From Bryoerythrophyllum caledonicum (taxonomy: Eukaryota > Streptophyta > Bryopsida > Pottiales > Pottiaceae), in assembly GCA_963971425.1 (NCBI GenBank), contig OZ020517.1:23694462-23758461 (forward strand): a DNA stretch of 64,000 nt, in the 5' to 3' direction. The translations under genes were made by a program, and so were the position numbers. The notes under the pieces were generated by a model. That model saw nothing but the letters and a program-made list of their open reading frames with translations, ran no database searches and was not told the origin of the DNA. Positions 34,238 to 45,590 of the stretch are shown piece by piece (the stretch's first letter is position 1; each line of letters begins with the position of its first letter).

Positions 34238-34452
34238 TGCACAAACACATCGTGCAAAGATAACATTGTGCCAACAGGTGAGAGCGCACAATTAGCAAAA
34301 ACAATGATTAAACTATCATTGTTGCCTCTGTAAACAATGAAAACAATAGTTTACGAAAGAAACTATCAACTAGTCAGCAACCTAGACTAGGGAAAAAGAA
34401 GTAAATACCCAAACGATAACATTTAGTAATTGGACTACAAGGATCCCTTTAC
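34238..34452. repeat. Direct repeat, unit 1
   Basis: About 212 bp matching 34,816-35,042 with a ~10-bp indel. Landmarks: ACAAACACATCGT, GAGCGCACAATTAGCAA, ACGAAAGAAACTATCAACTA and CTACAAGGA.CCCTTTAC. They flank 360 bp of unassigned sequence. They could be parts of tandem or solo LTRs of the broken gypsy element whose 3' end lies just to the right. Confidence 0.55.
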
Positions 34453-34815
34453 TAACAAACAAATACAAAACACTTGTAACTTACATAATAGTCAAGTTCA
34501 TGCTACTCTTGAAGAGTTGAAGCATGATCACAATAAGGTTGTGGTGTGCAACACCCTCACCTCATCACATGGTAGACTCAACTTCAGAAAGATGAGTCTT
34601 CCTCAACCACACATGGAGGTCATTTGGGCTCCAAGTCCCCAATAAGGGGTCAAAAGACACCACCGTTGACCTAGCTGTCACACAGCACTAATCCTAATCC
34701 TAATCACTAATTAGGGCTATGTTGTACGCCTTCTGGTATCTCCACAACTTCCAAGGTGGTTTCTAACCGGAAACCACCTACACAAACACCTCCATGTGCC
34801 GATCCTGACAGCTAT

Positions 34816-35042
34816 TGTACACAAACACATCGTCCAAAGATAACATCGTGCCAACAGATGAAAGCGCACAATTAGCAACAAACCCGGAGCAACGGTAATT
34901 AAACTATCACTGTTGCCTCCGTAAACGATAAAAACAATAGTTACGAAAGAAACTATCAACTAGTCAGCAACCTATGCTAGGAAAAAAGAAATAAATATCC
35001 AAACCACAACATTTAGTGACTGGTCTACAAGGACCCCTTTAC
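34816..35042. repeat. Direct repeat, unit 2
   Basis: Second unit of the pair described at 34,238. It is followed by about 200 bp without recognisable features before the PHD-coding end of the gypsy element, the place where a 3' LTR would be expected. Confidence 0.55.
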
Positions 35043-35270
35043 TTGCCCCCTTCCCCGTGTTGAAGCCCCTTTTATACCGACATCCCCGCAATTAATGTAA
35101 ACTAGAGGAATGATCGAGCATAAAAACCTCTCTAGTCCAGAGAAATTAAGTCGACCTACGGAAAAGACACTAATAGACCGTATAGAAAAAGGATAGGCCG
35201 GGTGCAATGGGAGCCCCATTGTTAATTGCCTCCAACACTTTTAATGGCTAGACCTTGTCTACGAAGACTC

Positions 35271-35546
35271 TCAATGTGCTAAACATTGTAGACACAACCA
35301 TTGACCCACTTGTACCTCTAAAAGAGGTGGGGTGAGACATTCTAGAGGCCATTTTGTAGAACATAAGTCACAAATGACCATTGTGGCTGCCCGTTTAGCA
35401 CTACCACACAATTGACATCGCAATCTCGCAGAGATGTGAAAAAGACTAGGGTGTACCGTGCCATCAATGTGTGGCAAATGGCAAGGCCTGCAATTGTACA
35501 TGTGATCCTTCCATACCTTACCATTACGACCCTCTAACAGTAACAC
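35271..35546 (-). pseudogene. PHD-finger-like tail of the gypsy polyprotein
   Basis: 91-codon frame. After an LLEGRNGKVWKDH segment and a PCHLPHIDGTV linker, residues 44-88 follow the PHD plan: C44-x2-C47-x11-C59-x2-C62-x4-[67]-x2-C70-x14-C85-x2-C88, with the usual CD at 59-60, CLTPPL and GQWLC. The fourth-site ligand, His in C4HC3 fingers, is Pro (P67; codon CCT, one base from His CAT). A finger of this kind reads histone tails and could direct integration. This copy is dead; the missing ligand is probably decay. The stop before it (35,547) is also probably decay. Confidence 0.65.
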
Positions 35547-36159
35547 TCATGTGTTCTTCACCTTTTGAACTCGCAAGATCACTCGTCCCGCTGTCACATC
35601 CAAGGTAGTTGTTGCTGCTTGCTGCAAATGCACATAGTCTTTAGGAGTAAAACGCCGCACTTGCGAATGATATCCTCCTCTCCGTATCATAGCATAGTGC
35701 AATGTATCATGATGTTGAGCAATGGAGAGGTTCTTCAATGCCATACGCATCACCTGCTTAAACAAATCCGCACTTTGTTCACGCACTTGAGCCCAAGTGT
35801 TTGGTTTGTCTATATTAGCCATCACGATGTCAGCATCTGCCTAAATGGCCTTTGGCAACACCGGATGCCTTTCAAACAACAAGAAGTAAGGAGAAAAGGA
35901 CACCAAGGATGTTTGTTTACTAAACCAGTAGCCCATGGCTATCCATGGTAATTGCAAGTCACAATCTTGGTGATGCCCTTTCTTCAAATATACTTCTGAA
36001 GCCCCCTCTTGACGGTTTGCACCTGGGCTCCGCCAATCCATCCGCTTCGGAATGATCCCTCAAAGTAGCGCGGTGATTAATCATCGCTTTCTCATACAAC
36101 GTTTGAAATCCACCCAAAGAACTCACATCCTCGGTCTGTGAGAACTTTTGCCAGAGCTC
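35547..36159 (-). pseudogene. Gypsy integrase core end and C-terminal region
   Basis: Resumes after the solo LTR with a LTDRG-type block in one frame, then INHRATLRDHSEADG (catalytic E region), LPWIAMGYWFSKQTSL with SFSPYFLLFERHPVLP, and the frame 35,825-35,547 ending in a VRRFTPKDYVHLQQ block. These are the usual blocks of a plant/green-algal gypsy integrase C-terminus in order, with frameshifts and stops. Confidence 0.75.
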
Positions 36160-37500
36160 TGTAGAGCCAATATATGAAAAATGGCTTTTTTCTTTAAAAA
36201 ATAGCTTAAAGGGTTTGAAATAGTTCAAAAAGTAGATAGTTAGTGATAAAAGTTAAGAGAAACTTTAAAAATAAGTGAAAAGCTTAAAATAGCTTAAAGG
36301 AAATAATGCTAGTATGAAAGGACTTAAGGAAAAGACTTAAAAGAATAGTCACACCTTTTAATTAGTTGAAAGGGTTTAAGCAAAACTTGAAGGGGTGGAA
36401 GGAAAAGGAAGAAACCTTTTAAGAAATAGTGTCTCTTCATAGTTTTAGCTTAAGTGGAGTAGGAATTCATTTTGAATTCACCACATTTGAAGAAGCAATT
36501 GTGAGTCCTAGCTTGGAGCTAGCAAATTCTTGCGATGGTTGTAAGAGTTTTTAAGTTAATACATATTGTGTTGTGTAAATTTGTATTGATTCTAATTGAT
36601 TAAGTAACTTTGCACATGTGACTTGTGAAAGTGAGTCTTAATAATTAAGAAGTCAAATTTTAATTGATTGTAATATCTTAAATTGATAAACAATTTAAGA
36701 AGGTTTAAATGTTGCACTTATTGAATAAGTGACATTGAAAGAAAATAAAATACATTAAAAAAACTAAAAATATTTGTGACTAAGAATTCTTATAATAATA
36801 ATTGAATTACAAGATAAGAGTTCTTATATTTAAAGTGCATTAATTAATCTTAAGAAATTAATTGCGTTAAAGAGAGTAATGTTATTTTAGAAGAATGCAA
36901 TTACTTTAAGTTTAAGAGTAATGTATAGTGGATTAAATCAAATGAATTAAAATTGATAGTGAATGTGTTAAAGTATAGATCTCAAAAAGAATCATTCTTA
37001 AACTTCTAACAAGTGTGATTGTTGAAGTTAATGTGTTTTGATGTGGAAAATACTTGGAGCTTAAGAGATTAGCCGTGGACGTACGTGATTAAAGATGGAG
37101 CAAATTGCATGAAGTAAGCTTTTGAATTATAAAGAAGAATTAATAAACAAACAAAGCAATGAGTTAAGGAATGGATAAATTCCATTCGCCTAGCAAGGCA
37201 TAGTTAGAGGTTTGGGCACACACACAAGAAAGACAAGAGCAAGGCTCTTGTCGCAATCACTCTTTTTCTTGGGGTAACATAAAAATTCTCAATCCTTTAA
37301 GAGTGTAGATTGTTTAACCCATAAACCTTTAAAATGATGCATTATAGCTTTAAATTTATTATAGAAAACATTTTTATGTGATAATTAGATCAAAATTACT
37401 TAAACATTAGACGCCAGACCATCCCGGGAAGAATTTAGAATCGTATGGAAACTTGTGTGAGTCTTGGGTGTTTTGCGTGAGTGTAAATTTACGGTTTACA
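36160..37500. mobile_element. Solo LTR (1,341 bp), target duplication AGCTC, inserted in gypsy
   Basis: Starts TGTAGAGCCAATATATG and ends TTTACGGTTTACA. AGCTC on both sides (36,155-36,159 and 37,501-37,505). It splits the integrase core between the first catalytic D and the DRG block. Same termini and internal landmarks as the solo LTRs at 37,850 and 11,166, so all three belong to one superfamily of LTRs of differing length. No coding capacity. Confidence 0.88.
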
Positions 37501-37505
37501 AGCTC

Positions 37506-37849
37506 CAAAATGACTCAGAACACAATCAAGGAAAGAATAAGCAACTCTTTCACTGAACTTATCAGGTAAGGCTTCCAACTCTATACACTTCGAGAAGTGT
37601 TCAATCATGACTAACACATACTTGTTGTGTCGAGGTGTTACTAGCAATGAACCTGCAAAGTCCAAGCTCCACCGATATCCTAAGCCCATAATTGATAATG
37701 TAGTATCGGAGCGTAAAAAGACGCTCGCATACGATGGCCCACCATGCACCGGGCCACCAAAACTTGAACTTGTGATTGTATTCCTCGCCACCAAAAGTGA
37801 AGCTGGAGCAAGTTGTAAGTCCTCCGCATCCCAAAGCGTCCAAGGTCTT
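37506..37849 (-). pseudogene. Gypsy integrase, zinc region end and core start
   Basis: Several overlapping broken frames read in order: LGRFGMRRTYNLLQLHFWWRG (zinc-binding region), then ARCMV, RASF, then DFAGSLLVTPRHNKYVLV and IEHFSKCIELEALPDK, the beginning of the DDE catalytic core (first D in the DFAG segment). Cut on the right by one solo LTR and on the left by the other. Function: joining element DNA to the host chromosome. Confidence 0.75.
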
Positions 37850-39733
37850 TGTAGAGCCAAAATGACACAAATAGTTTTTTTCAAAAAATTAAGTGTAAAA
37901 GGGTTGTAGATATATGGAGAATTAAATAATTGATGATTAAGTTTACACTAAGTAGTTAATTTATTAATGATACCTATTCATATCCAAGAATAAAGAAATA
38001 ATGGGAAAATGGTTGAACTCGCATCCTTTGGGTAGAGTGTACCTTTTCATGAATTGATATAGATATGAAGAGATGTGAGGAGTTAGTGGAGTTAATCTTA
38101 ATGGTTAATGATAGGAAAAACCTCTTGGCAAGAGGTGTACCTCTTGGATGTAGAGTTGAATGACTAGCTTGAATTTTTAGCATTCTTGGCCATTACCATA
38201 GCAATTCCTTGGAGGATGATTGGAGTGAGCCCTAGCTTTAGGTGAAAAGCTAGTTGATGACTCTTAATGTTGTAAGAGTATTTAATTTTATATATATAAT
38301 TAATATTGAATTTTCATATGTAAAGTCTTGTGTGTGACTTGAGTCATATGTATAATTGCAATAATATGAGATCTTCATTGAATAAGTTTGACATTGTGTT
38401 TTGTAAATGCAAGTATATGCATTAGGTATTAATTGTGGATAAATTTCCGATGCATGAATGCATTACATATTTATTCTTCATGGAATAAGTTAGGGAAATA
38501 CTCTAACTATTAAGGTCGTGTGTGTGACCTTGTGTTTGTTGGAGCATTAATCATAAGTGTGAAGCTTAATGGAGTTGATGAGAAATTAAGTGACTTAATG
38601 CATAAGGAGTGTGGTGCATAAGTACTTAATAGGATCTCAAGTGTGAGTGAGCATAACTTGAGAATCTTAAGAATAAAAGTGGAGTTCTTATTCATGTTAA
38701 TGCAATTTATGCAATAAACATCAAGAGTGGCATACATTGATGCATGGCAAAGAGTGTCATATGCATACATATAATTAGCATGAAGTCTAGCCTTAACGGA
38801 AGGGAATCCTTAAGGTAGGCTAATTTGTGAGCATTCAAAGAATCTATCATAGGAGAGTAAATAAGGTACAAATCCTTAAAGAAGACTTAAGTAGGAACAT
38901 AGAAACTAAAGAATCTTAAATCCAAGATTGGATAACATAGTTTATGAAGATTAAGACCTTAAGTACCAGGATACCCTTAAGTTTAAGGGCTAGGACTTAA
39001 AGGTGTGTATGGGCGAGAGCATGGGACATCATTTGCATTCAGTAAGATGCACTCCCTGCTTTGGTAGTCTTAAGTCCGAAACTTAAGAACATGGTAATAT
39101 TGATTTGGTCTAAACTGTACGGGTTCTTAAAGGATCAGTCCTAAATAAGAGTGTAAAGTGCTTAAAGAAGCTTAAGACTAGAAGTTGTGTCCTTAAGAAT
39201 ATAGAGTCGATCATGAGTGAAGGCTTAAGTAACAGTCATATATCTTAAAGACTAAGTGTTACGGCTTAAGGAGGATAAATGTAAGTATAGACTACCATTT
39301 GTTTTAAAGGGTTAAGCATGGACGAGTGAACTTAAGTGGAGATTCAAGAGGTGAACTCCTTGAGACCTAAGTTAACTTGTGTGTGTAATTTTTGAAACTA
39401 ATCCTTGTATTAAGCACGTGATCACGTGGCATATGTTTAGGAATTAGTGGCACAAGCACAATCTTAAAAGGACTAATGTTCCTTCTTAAGGCACAAGAGA
39501 TCCTTTGGGGTTATATTTTGTGGATGGACCCCTTAAGATATTGATGGATGCTAACAGCCCTATTTTCCTAAAATATAGATAGATAACCTTAAGAACTAAC
39601 CAAGACAATAGCTTTAACTATACAATTAAGCTTCAATTACTTAAAACTAGGCGTATGATCATCCCTGTAACGAATCCTATGAGGTGTGGATATACTTGGG
39701 TGTTTTGTTAAAGTGGTAAAAAATCACTTTACA
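37850..39733. mobile_element. Solo LTR (1,884 bp), target duplication GTCTT, inserted in gypsy
   Basis: Starts TGTAGAGCCAAAATG and ends ATCACTTTACA. GTCTT stands on both sides (37,845-37,849 and 39,734-39,738). It splits the integrase zinc region of the old gypsy element. Shares its first 70 bases, the CTAGCTTT..AAGCTAG..TGTTGTAAGAGTA block and the CTTGGGTGTTTTG near the end with the other two solo LTRs, but is more than twice as long as the one at 11.17 kb. The middle is rich in CTTAAG words and has no coding capacity. Confidence 0.88.
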
Positions 39734-39738
39734 GTCTT

Positions 39739-40091
39739 CATGCGTGTCCTTGATAAGCTTTGCTTTCTCTAACAGAGACGGCACAACCTTTCCGGTTACC
39801 ATCGGGCCACATTCTCAAAAGGTCAGTCTTTTCCTACACAAATTGTTTGGCTTGTTGTAAGATCCAATCTCTCTCCTTAGCGGACCACGTGGGCACCACT
39901 TCTATATTCTTCATAAACTCCATCACGTTCATGTCCTCATAAATATCTTTGGCGCCCCCAAATTCTTCACCGCCATCCCCATCTATTGTGGCTACAGTAG
40001 CTTCTTCGGTGTCATCTCCACGCATTGCCAACACACTTAGAAAGGCTAGACAATGCCAACATGACAACAGATCTGCCTCATCCTCACCATG
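39739..40091 (-). pseudogene. Gypsy spacer between RNase H and integrase
   Basis: Acidic linker frame (40,067-39,834) ending near KERDWILQQAKQ, then basic sequence leading to the solo-LTR insertion point. This linker normally precedes the HHCC zinc-binding start of integrase; the reading resumes at 37,849 with the sequence that continues it. Confidence 0.55.
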
Positions 40092-40957
40092 TCACCTAGG
40101 GCCCGTAGCATCCGCTTGGTTTAGAATTGGATTGCGGCTAAGGCCGTCGGCATCCATCTTCACCAATCCCGCTCTATGCACCACCTTGAAGTTGTACTCT
40201 ATCAACATCAAGGCCCACTGCGTTAGTTTCCTTGTTATTTTGTCAGACTCCATCAACCACTTTAAAGGTTGATGATTGATAACCAACAAAAACTCGTTAT
40301 CATACAGGTAACACCGAAAGTGAACATTTGCCTATATCGCGGCCAAGCATTTCCCTTTATATATGCTATATTGGGGCTCCACATTGTTGTTGGACCGACT
40401 GACGTATGCAATCATGAACTCCTTCCTGTAGCCATTCATTTGCGTGAACACCACGCCAATTCTCAACGTGCCCCAGTGCGTATGTAGTTAGTATGTCCTT
40501 CCTGCTATCGGCTTTCGAAGTATAGGTGCTCATGTCAAGCGGTCCTTCAACTCTTGAAAGGCCGCCTCTTGCTCATTTCTCCATATCCAAGGTTGATCAT
40601 TCCTTGTCAACATGGTCAATGGCTTGGCAATAGCACTGAAAGTCTTCACAAACTTTCTATAGTAGTTACACAATCCCAAGAATGCACGTAGCCTACTATC
40701 ATCTTTTGGTCTAGGAATAGACATCACTACTTCAATTTTGCTAGCTACCACATCCAATCGACTTGGATATATCATGTAGCCTAACTACTCAATGCGGTCA
40801 AAATAGAATCTACACTTACTTGGATGCAACTTCAAACTACAAAGCCTTAATCTAGCAAACACTTCCATCAAGTGTAGCATGTGTTGCCTTCGATTCCTAT
40901 TAAAGACAACGATGTCATCAATGTAGCATCTCACGAAATCCAAGCCCAAGGATTGCA
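40092..40957 (-). pseudogene. Gypsy RT end and RNase H, decayed
   Basis: Begins inside RT: CYIDDIVV (YIDD at 40,924-40,913), then a stop, LGYMIYPS, the typical post-RT block LRAFLGLCNYYRKF and a PLT-type segment (frame 40,775-40,530), then RNase H pieces with YSIYKGKCLA, INHQPLKWL and, in frame 40,289-40,092, VHRAGLVKMDADGLSRNP (the DALSR-type end). Several frameshifts. Would have copied element RNA into DNA and removed the RNA strand. Confidence 0.75.
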
Positions 40958-40998
40958 AGTTTCAAGCCATTGAGTTTGAGAGAGTTGGTAATTGTTTT

Positions 40999-41538
40999 TT
41001 AGGTAGTTAATAAGGGAGTCAATTTGTATAGAATTTTCTTCAAAAAACATTGTGTTGAAATTTTGTACAAATCATTGGTTATTGGGATAGGATTAAGTAT
41101 TTGAACATTATCGTTATTTGATGTTACGGGTGCTGTGCTAATGAATAATTTTTGTGGAATATTTAATTGGATTAATGAGTGATATGAGTTTAAAATGATT
41201 TTTGTCTGCATCGTGTAGGTGTATTGTCCGTGATTGGTATTGAGTATGCAAAAGCCATCTATTAAACTTAGGTCTTTAAAGTTATATCCACTTTGTTTGG
41301 AGTGTCTTGAGTCTGTAGGTATATACTGAAAATTCAGGTTATCGGTGAAGTTACGCCATTGATGGTCAATGGGTTGTGGTGGGGAATAGTGGTCTCTATG
41401 TTGCCTCTCGATTAATGCAACGCCTCTATTAAAATCGCCACATAGTAAGTATATGTGGTTTGGATGATTGTTAATTTGAGTGGTAATGGTATTTTTGATA
41501 TTTGTGATGAATATGATGTCTTCCGGGTGGGATGGCAT
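40999..41538 (-). pseudogene. LINE copy 2 endonuclease and linker
   Basis: 180 codons open: PSHPEDI, YLLCGDFNRG, SLIDGFCIL, a TKIILNSYHSL block where SDH would be expected (D and the preceding residue are changed), and a linker matching copy 1 (NPIP, QLTPLL-type). The upstream part with WN and QE is present but broken between 41,540 and 42,000. Dead. Confidence 0.65.
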
Positions 41539-42211
41539 GTAAATGTGAAGTATTAGCCATGGTTGAAGCGATTACTTATTAATTTTTAGTATTTGTAGAT
41601 ATGGGGATATGTGCATTGGTGTGGGGATTTTGGCAATGTTGGCGGGAAATGCATAGGATTTATGTACTAGTGTGAGAAGGCTGCTTCGACCGGGTGTGTG
41701 TGGGTGGCGTTTCTGGATACAACGTGTGAGTGCATGGGTATTATTAAAGATGAGTTTATAGTTAGGAATAATTCGTTGTATATATTTAGTAGACTTTGTG
41801 GCTGTGAGTTTGGTTTCTTGGATGGTTATTATTGCAATAGGGGTGTTGTTATATGTGGTGAGGTTTTGGATGCATGGGAGGGCAGTGTTGAAGGATGAAG
41901 CGTTTCATGTTAGAATATATGTGACGTTGTCTATTGTGTTTGTATTTGAATTTAGAAGGGAGATGTATGGGTGGTGGTGGGGGTGGATGTGAGTATTCTG
42001 GTATGGGTTCAAAGCATCTCAATGATTCTTTTATTATTTCATTGTGGAGGAATGGGAAGTATTGTTGTATTGTCTGTTGTGTTGGACGTGGGTTCTTATT
42101 ATGGATGAATTCATATAATTTTTTATGGATTGATTATTCATGATGTATAATGTCTTGATTTTCTTCAATGAATTTTGTATAAGGGTGTTTTGTGTTTATG
42201 TGCCGTTTGGG

Positions 42212-42430
42212 TCAATTGTGTAGGGTGGCTAGTTTAATTAGAAGAGTGTTAGTCCATAGTGTTACCTCTAGGTGTGGTGGCGATAGAAGATGGTTACATA
42301 CTTCTAGATAAGGGTGAGTGGTAATTATTAAAGTATATAGTAAGTGTGATGGGGGGTGTTCTATGTTTTTTGGGATGTAATGGGCAATATGTGGGAATGC
42401 AATGTTATATGTGTTATATTTTGTGTGCAT
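42212..42430 (-). pseudogene. LINE copy 2 segment after the 2A motif
   Basis: Matches copy 1 residues about 560-621: IA.YI..(N/K)..HPP(S/T)H(L/I)LY(T/A)L followed by TTHP and C N.LL. Conservation in two diverged copies supports that this stretch after the 2A is protein-coding. No domain is recognised. Confidence 0.6.
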
Positions 42431-42563
42431 ATTTTCTAGAAGTGGTGCAAATGAGTTTGAGATGTGTTGGTATTTGGGGTGGAATTTTATAGTACTTGGG
42501 AATAAAGTACATTTTTGCTCCTTTTTTGTGTGCGGTTGGGTGTGTTTTTATTAGGTTGGGCAT

Positions 42564-42608
42564 GGGGCCGGGATTTTTTTCAATGTCTCCTCCAAGTAGA
42601 AGTATAAG
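42564..42608 (-). promoter_or_regulatory. 2A-like motif in LINE copy 2
   Basis: Minus strand encodes LILLLGGDIEKNPGP, keeping every residue of the D(V/I)E.NPGP consensus although the flanks have diverged from copy 1. Followed by MPN as in copy 1. Confidence 0.75.
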
Positions 42609-42647
42609 TTTGTAGTGTTTCGGCTTGTGGTTGTTGTTGTTGATGAT

Positions 42648-43150
<503 letters not shown>

Positions 43151-43241
43151 TGTTGTTGCTGTTGTTGTTGTTGTTGTTGTTTTTGTTTTTGTTTTTGTTT
43201 TTGTTTTGTTTTGTAGTATATAAGTATACTATGATATGTTT

Positions 43242-43622
43242 TTATTTTCTTTTATATAAATTAATATATATTTTGTTAGTATGTATTTTAGTATATATAT
43301 ATATACCATAATGTATTTGGTTGTAGCGTTGTTTGACGCTATTAGTTTGATGTGTCCATCTTGCTCTCAATGACACGTTGTTCACTTTTTGATGCCTATG
43401 TTTCTGCTGCCATGATAGTTGCGATGAGCTGGAATTGGAGAGTCGATTTTCTCCCCTTAGGGATTTGACCATGTTTACTTGTACCATATCCGCATATTGT
43501 CTTGCTTCCTCCACAATTTTCCCTTTCCTAGTCTTCATTTCTCTTTGAAGTTGTTGTAGGGTGACACCATTGCCTTTGTTCGCGCCATTTTCCATGGCAA
43601 TTACTGCATTTGCTACGGCCAA
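43242..43622 (-). pseudogene. LINE copy 2 ORF1, C-terminal coiled coil
   Basis: 126-codon frame whose first 65 residues form a heptad-like segment (LQQLQREMKTRKGK, EEARQYADMVQVNM) aligning with the MEAGNQRLRQELTTLRED segment at the end of ORF1 in copy 1. Ends in low-complexity sequence. Upstream (43,640-44,090) decayed ORF1 sequence with LGEENVV continues the match. Confidence 0.55.
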
Positions 43623-44094
43623 GTTTACATCCGTAAATCCTAACCTTGTTAATTCACTCCCACTGGGTTTGCTACTACCGTCTAGACTCTTAGGGTGGGG
43701 ATAAACATGATGTATTTACCATAGAGCTTTTTACTCTGTTTGACAAATTTCTTATACAGTGTTGCATTTAAACACTCAATGTTGCACATCCCTACATGTC
43801 GCCTATGTTTGAGTTGAAGAATGTATCAACCACATTCTCCTCTCCGAGTATGGACTTGATTCCATCCGTTAGTTTTTTTTCACTTTTTGTATTATTGAGA
43901 TTTTTTGCAATGAGAATTAGACAATTCTTTTTTTGCTATCTCATCTTCATCCATTTTTTGGATTGTAAAGACTGGTACAAAGATCTCATTATTAAATGAG
44001 ACTTTGTAGTCTTTTATTTTGGCCGCTTGCACCGGAGAAGGGATTTCGACCCACATAAACTCCAAAAATCCCTTCTTTTCTACCCCTATTACTT

Positions 44095-44637
44095 TTAAAA
44101 ATAGTCTCTTGCAAAGATATCTCTCACAATTTTAGCATGCATGTCATATGATTTTCTATTGACAAGATTAGGACCAGATATTTTTACTGACAAGAGATGT
44201 GAGAAGGCCAAGGCGTCGTATGATTTACATACTTTACCCTTGTGTGGAATTCCTTCATCCAAGATGAGAATGAAGGGTCTCCGTCCTTGCAACAATCTCT
44301 TCCTATCTACATCCAGATTTTCTAGATGCAACTTAATGACACCATTCCAATTCTCAGATTGGTGATAAGAAAAGATTGCTATTGGCTCACCAATGCGAGT
44401 GCCAGCAGGAATTCCCATGTCTTTAAGCCTTGCTTTAACTACATCTAATACAACTTCTTTCGTCCATATTTCATCACCAAGTTCAAAGTGTATTGATACT
44501 TGATAATCTAAGGCAAAACCATCTTCATCTACCTCAACTTCACTTGGAAGTTGGGTGGGATTGAAGTGGTTGCCAATCTTCCCATCAAGCCTTCCTGAGG
44601 CCCATTCCTCTTGGAGGACAAATGGAAAAGAGGACAT
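44095..44637 (-). pseudogene. LINE copy 2 ORF1, N-terminal part
   Basis: 180 codons. Aligns with ORF1 of copy 1: VSIHFELGDE, LKDMGIPAGT, GVIKLHLEN, LLQGRRPFILILD, HKGKVCKS, LLSVKISG. Related sequence continues upstream to about 44,815. It is the longest undamaged stretch of this ORF1 family in the window and the best query for identifying it. No CCHC knuckle visible. Confidence 0.65.
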
Positions 44638-44815
44638 TGCCTCAATACTTTTGGCTGCCTCTTTTGCATTTAAAGCACACTTAACAAATTCTTCTAAGGC
44701 ATATATGGGTACTTTTGGACTTCCTCTTTTTTATGCAAGTACATACATTGTGTACAAACTGTGGGAGTCTGAAACTTCTACTTGGTTGCCCCAACCAAAA
44801 AAATTAGTTAAATTG

Positions 44816-45195
44816 TGATTTTTAGTCTTAGATATCCGGCAAAGTTGTTAGTATTACGTAGAAGTAGGTTGTATAATAATTAGAGAAAGTCGGTGAATGC
44901 TTAGCTAATTAATTAGTGTTAAAGTGGTGATAAAAACGGGCCTTAAAACTACCAAGGTTGTGCTCGGAAAAACCTAGAAAGAACGCCTAGGAAGGATCTC
45001 CGGGACAAAAGTCCAAATCACCACTTAAAACTAAACTAGCTAGTCAAAGTCTTCATCAACTAGATAGTATACTTAGTAGTGTTTGTTTTAATAATAGTTT
45101 TTTAGGTTTTTCTTTTTACCTTGTTGTTGTAGAAATCTTAAGTCCCTATTTGCAAAAATAGGCACTTAAATTTATGTAAGGAAAATATTAAAAAC

Positions 45196-45229
<34 letters not shown>

Positions 45230-45590
45230 AAAAAAACTAAATACCCAGGTACTAACCCGGGTATGGGTCAGCTACCTGCTCACGCGGGTACCAGGCCAAC
45301 CCGGGTACCAACCGGGCCGGGTCTCGGCGGACTCAGGCACCCGGGTACTAGAATACCAACCAAACCGGTTCTCGACGGCCCCGGGTACTGGCTCTTCCTA
45401 GCCGGGTACCGTACCCGGATACCATAGTACCAACCGGCATCCCCAACCTCCAAGCCGTCGTGGAGCTCCCCCTCCCGGCAAACAACCGGCAGTTTTCCCC
45501 TCCTTCCTCGCTCTTCTCCCTCTCGCTCCTCTCTCTCTCTCTCTCTCATAGTCTCCACTCTCTCATAGTCTCTCTCTTTCTCTCTCTTTC
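44816..45590. other. Intergenic with (AT)n, GGTACC-rich and CT-rich tracts
   Basis: Holds an (AT)n run at about 45,199-45,227, then a GC island (45,241-45,440) in which CCGGGTACC or CCCGGGTA words recur at least six times, then a CT-rich tract (about 45,490-45,595). No coding sequence is recognised. The CT tract followed by purine-rich GAAGAAG sequence could be a promoter/leader of the next interval. Confidence 0.4.

Larger units (their letters stand above)
35271..40957 (-). mobile_element. Old Ty3/gypsy element fragment with PHD tail, interrupted by two solo LTRs
   Basis: Reading on the minus strand from about 40,957: end of RT (YIDD), RNase H, spacer, integrase zinc region, integrase core, integrase C-terminal region, PHD-like finger. 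The coding order is colinear once the two solo LTRs (39,733-37,850 and 37,500-36,160) are skipped. Each insertion has its own 5-bp duplication. The front half (gag, protease, most RT) is absent: at about 40,950-40,957 the sequence passes directly into LINE copy 2. Frameshifts and stops are frequent, so the element is old. No LTR of its own was delimited. Confidence 0.8.
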
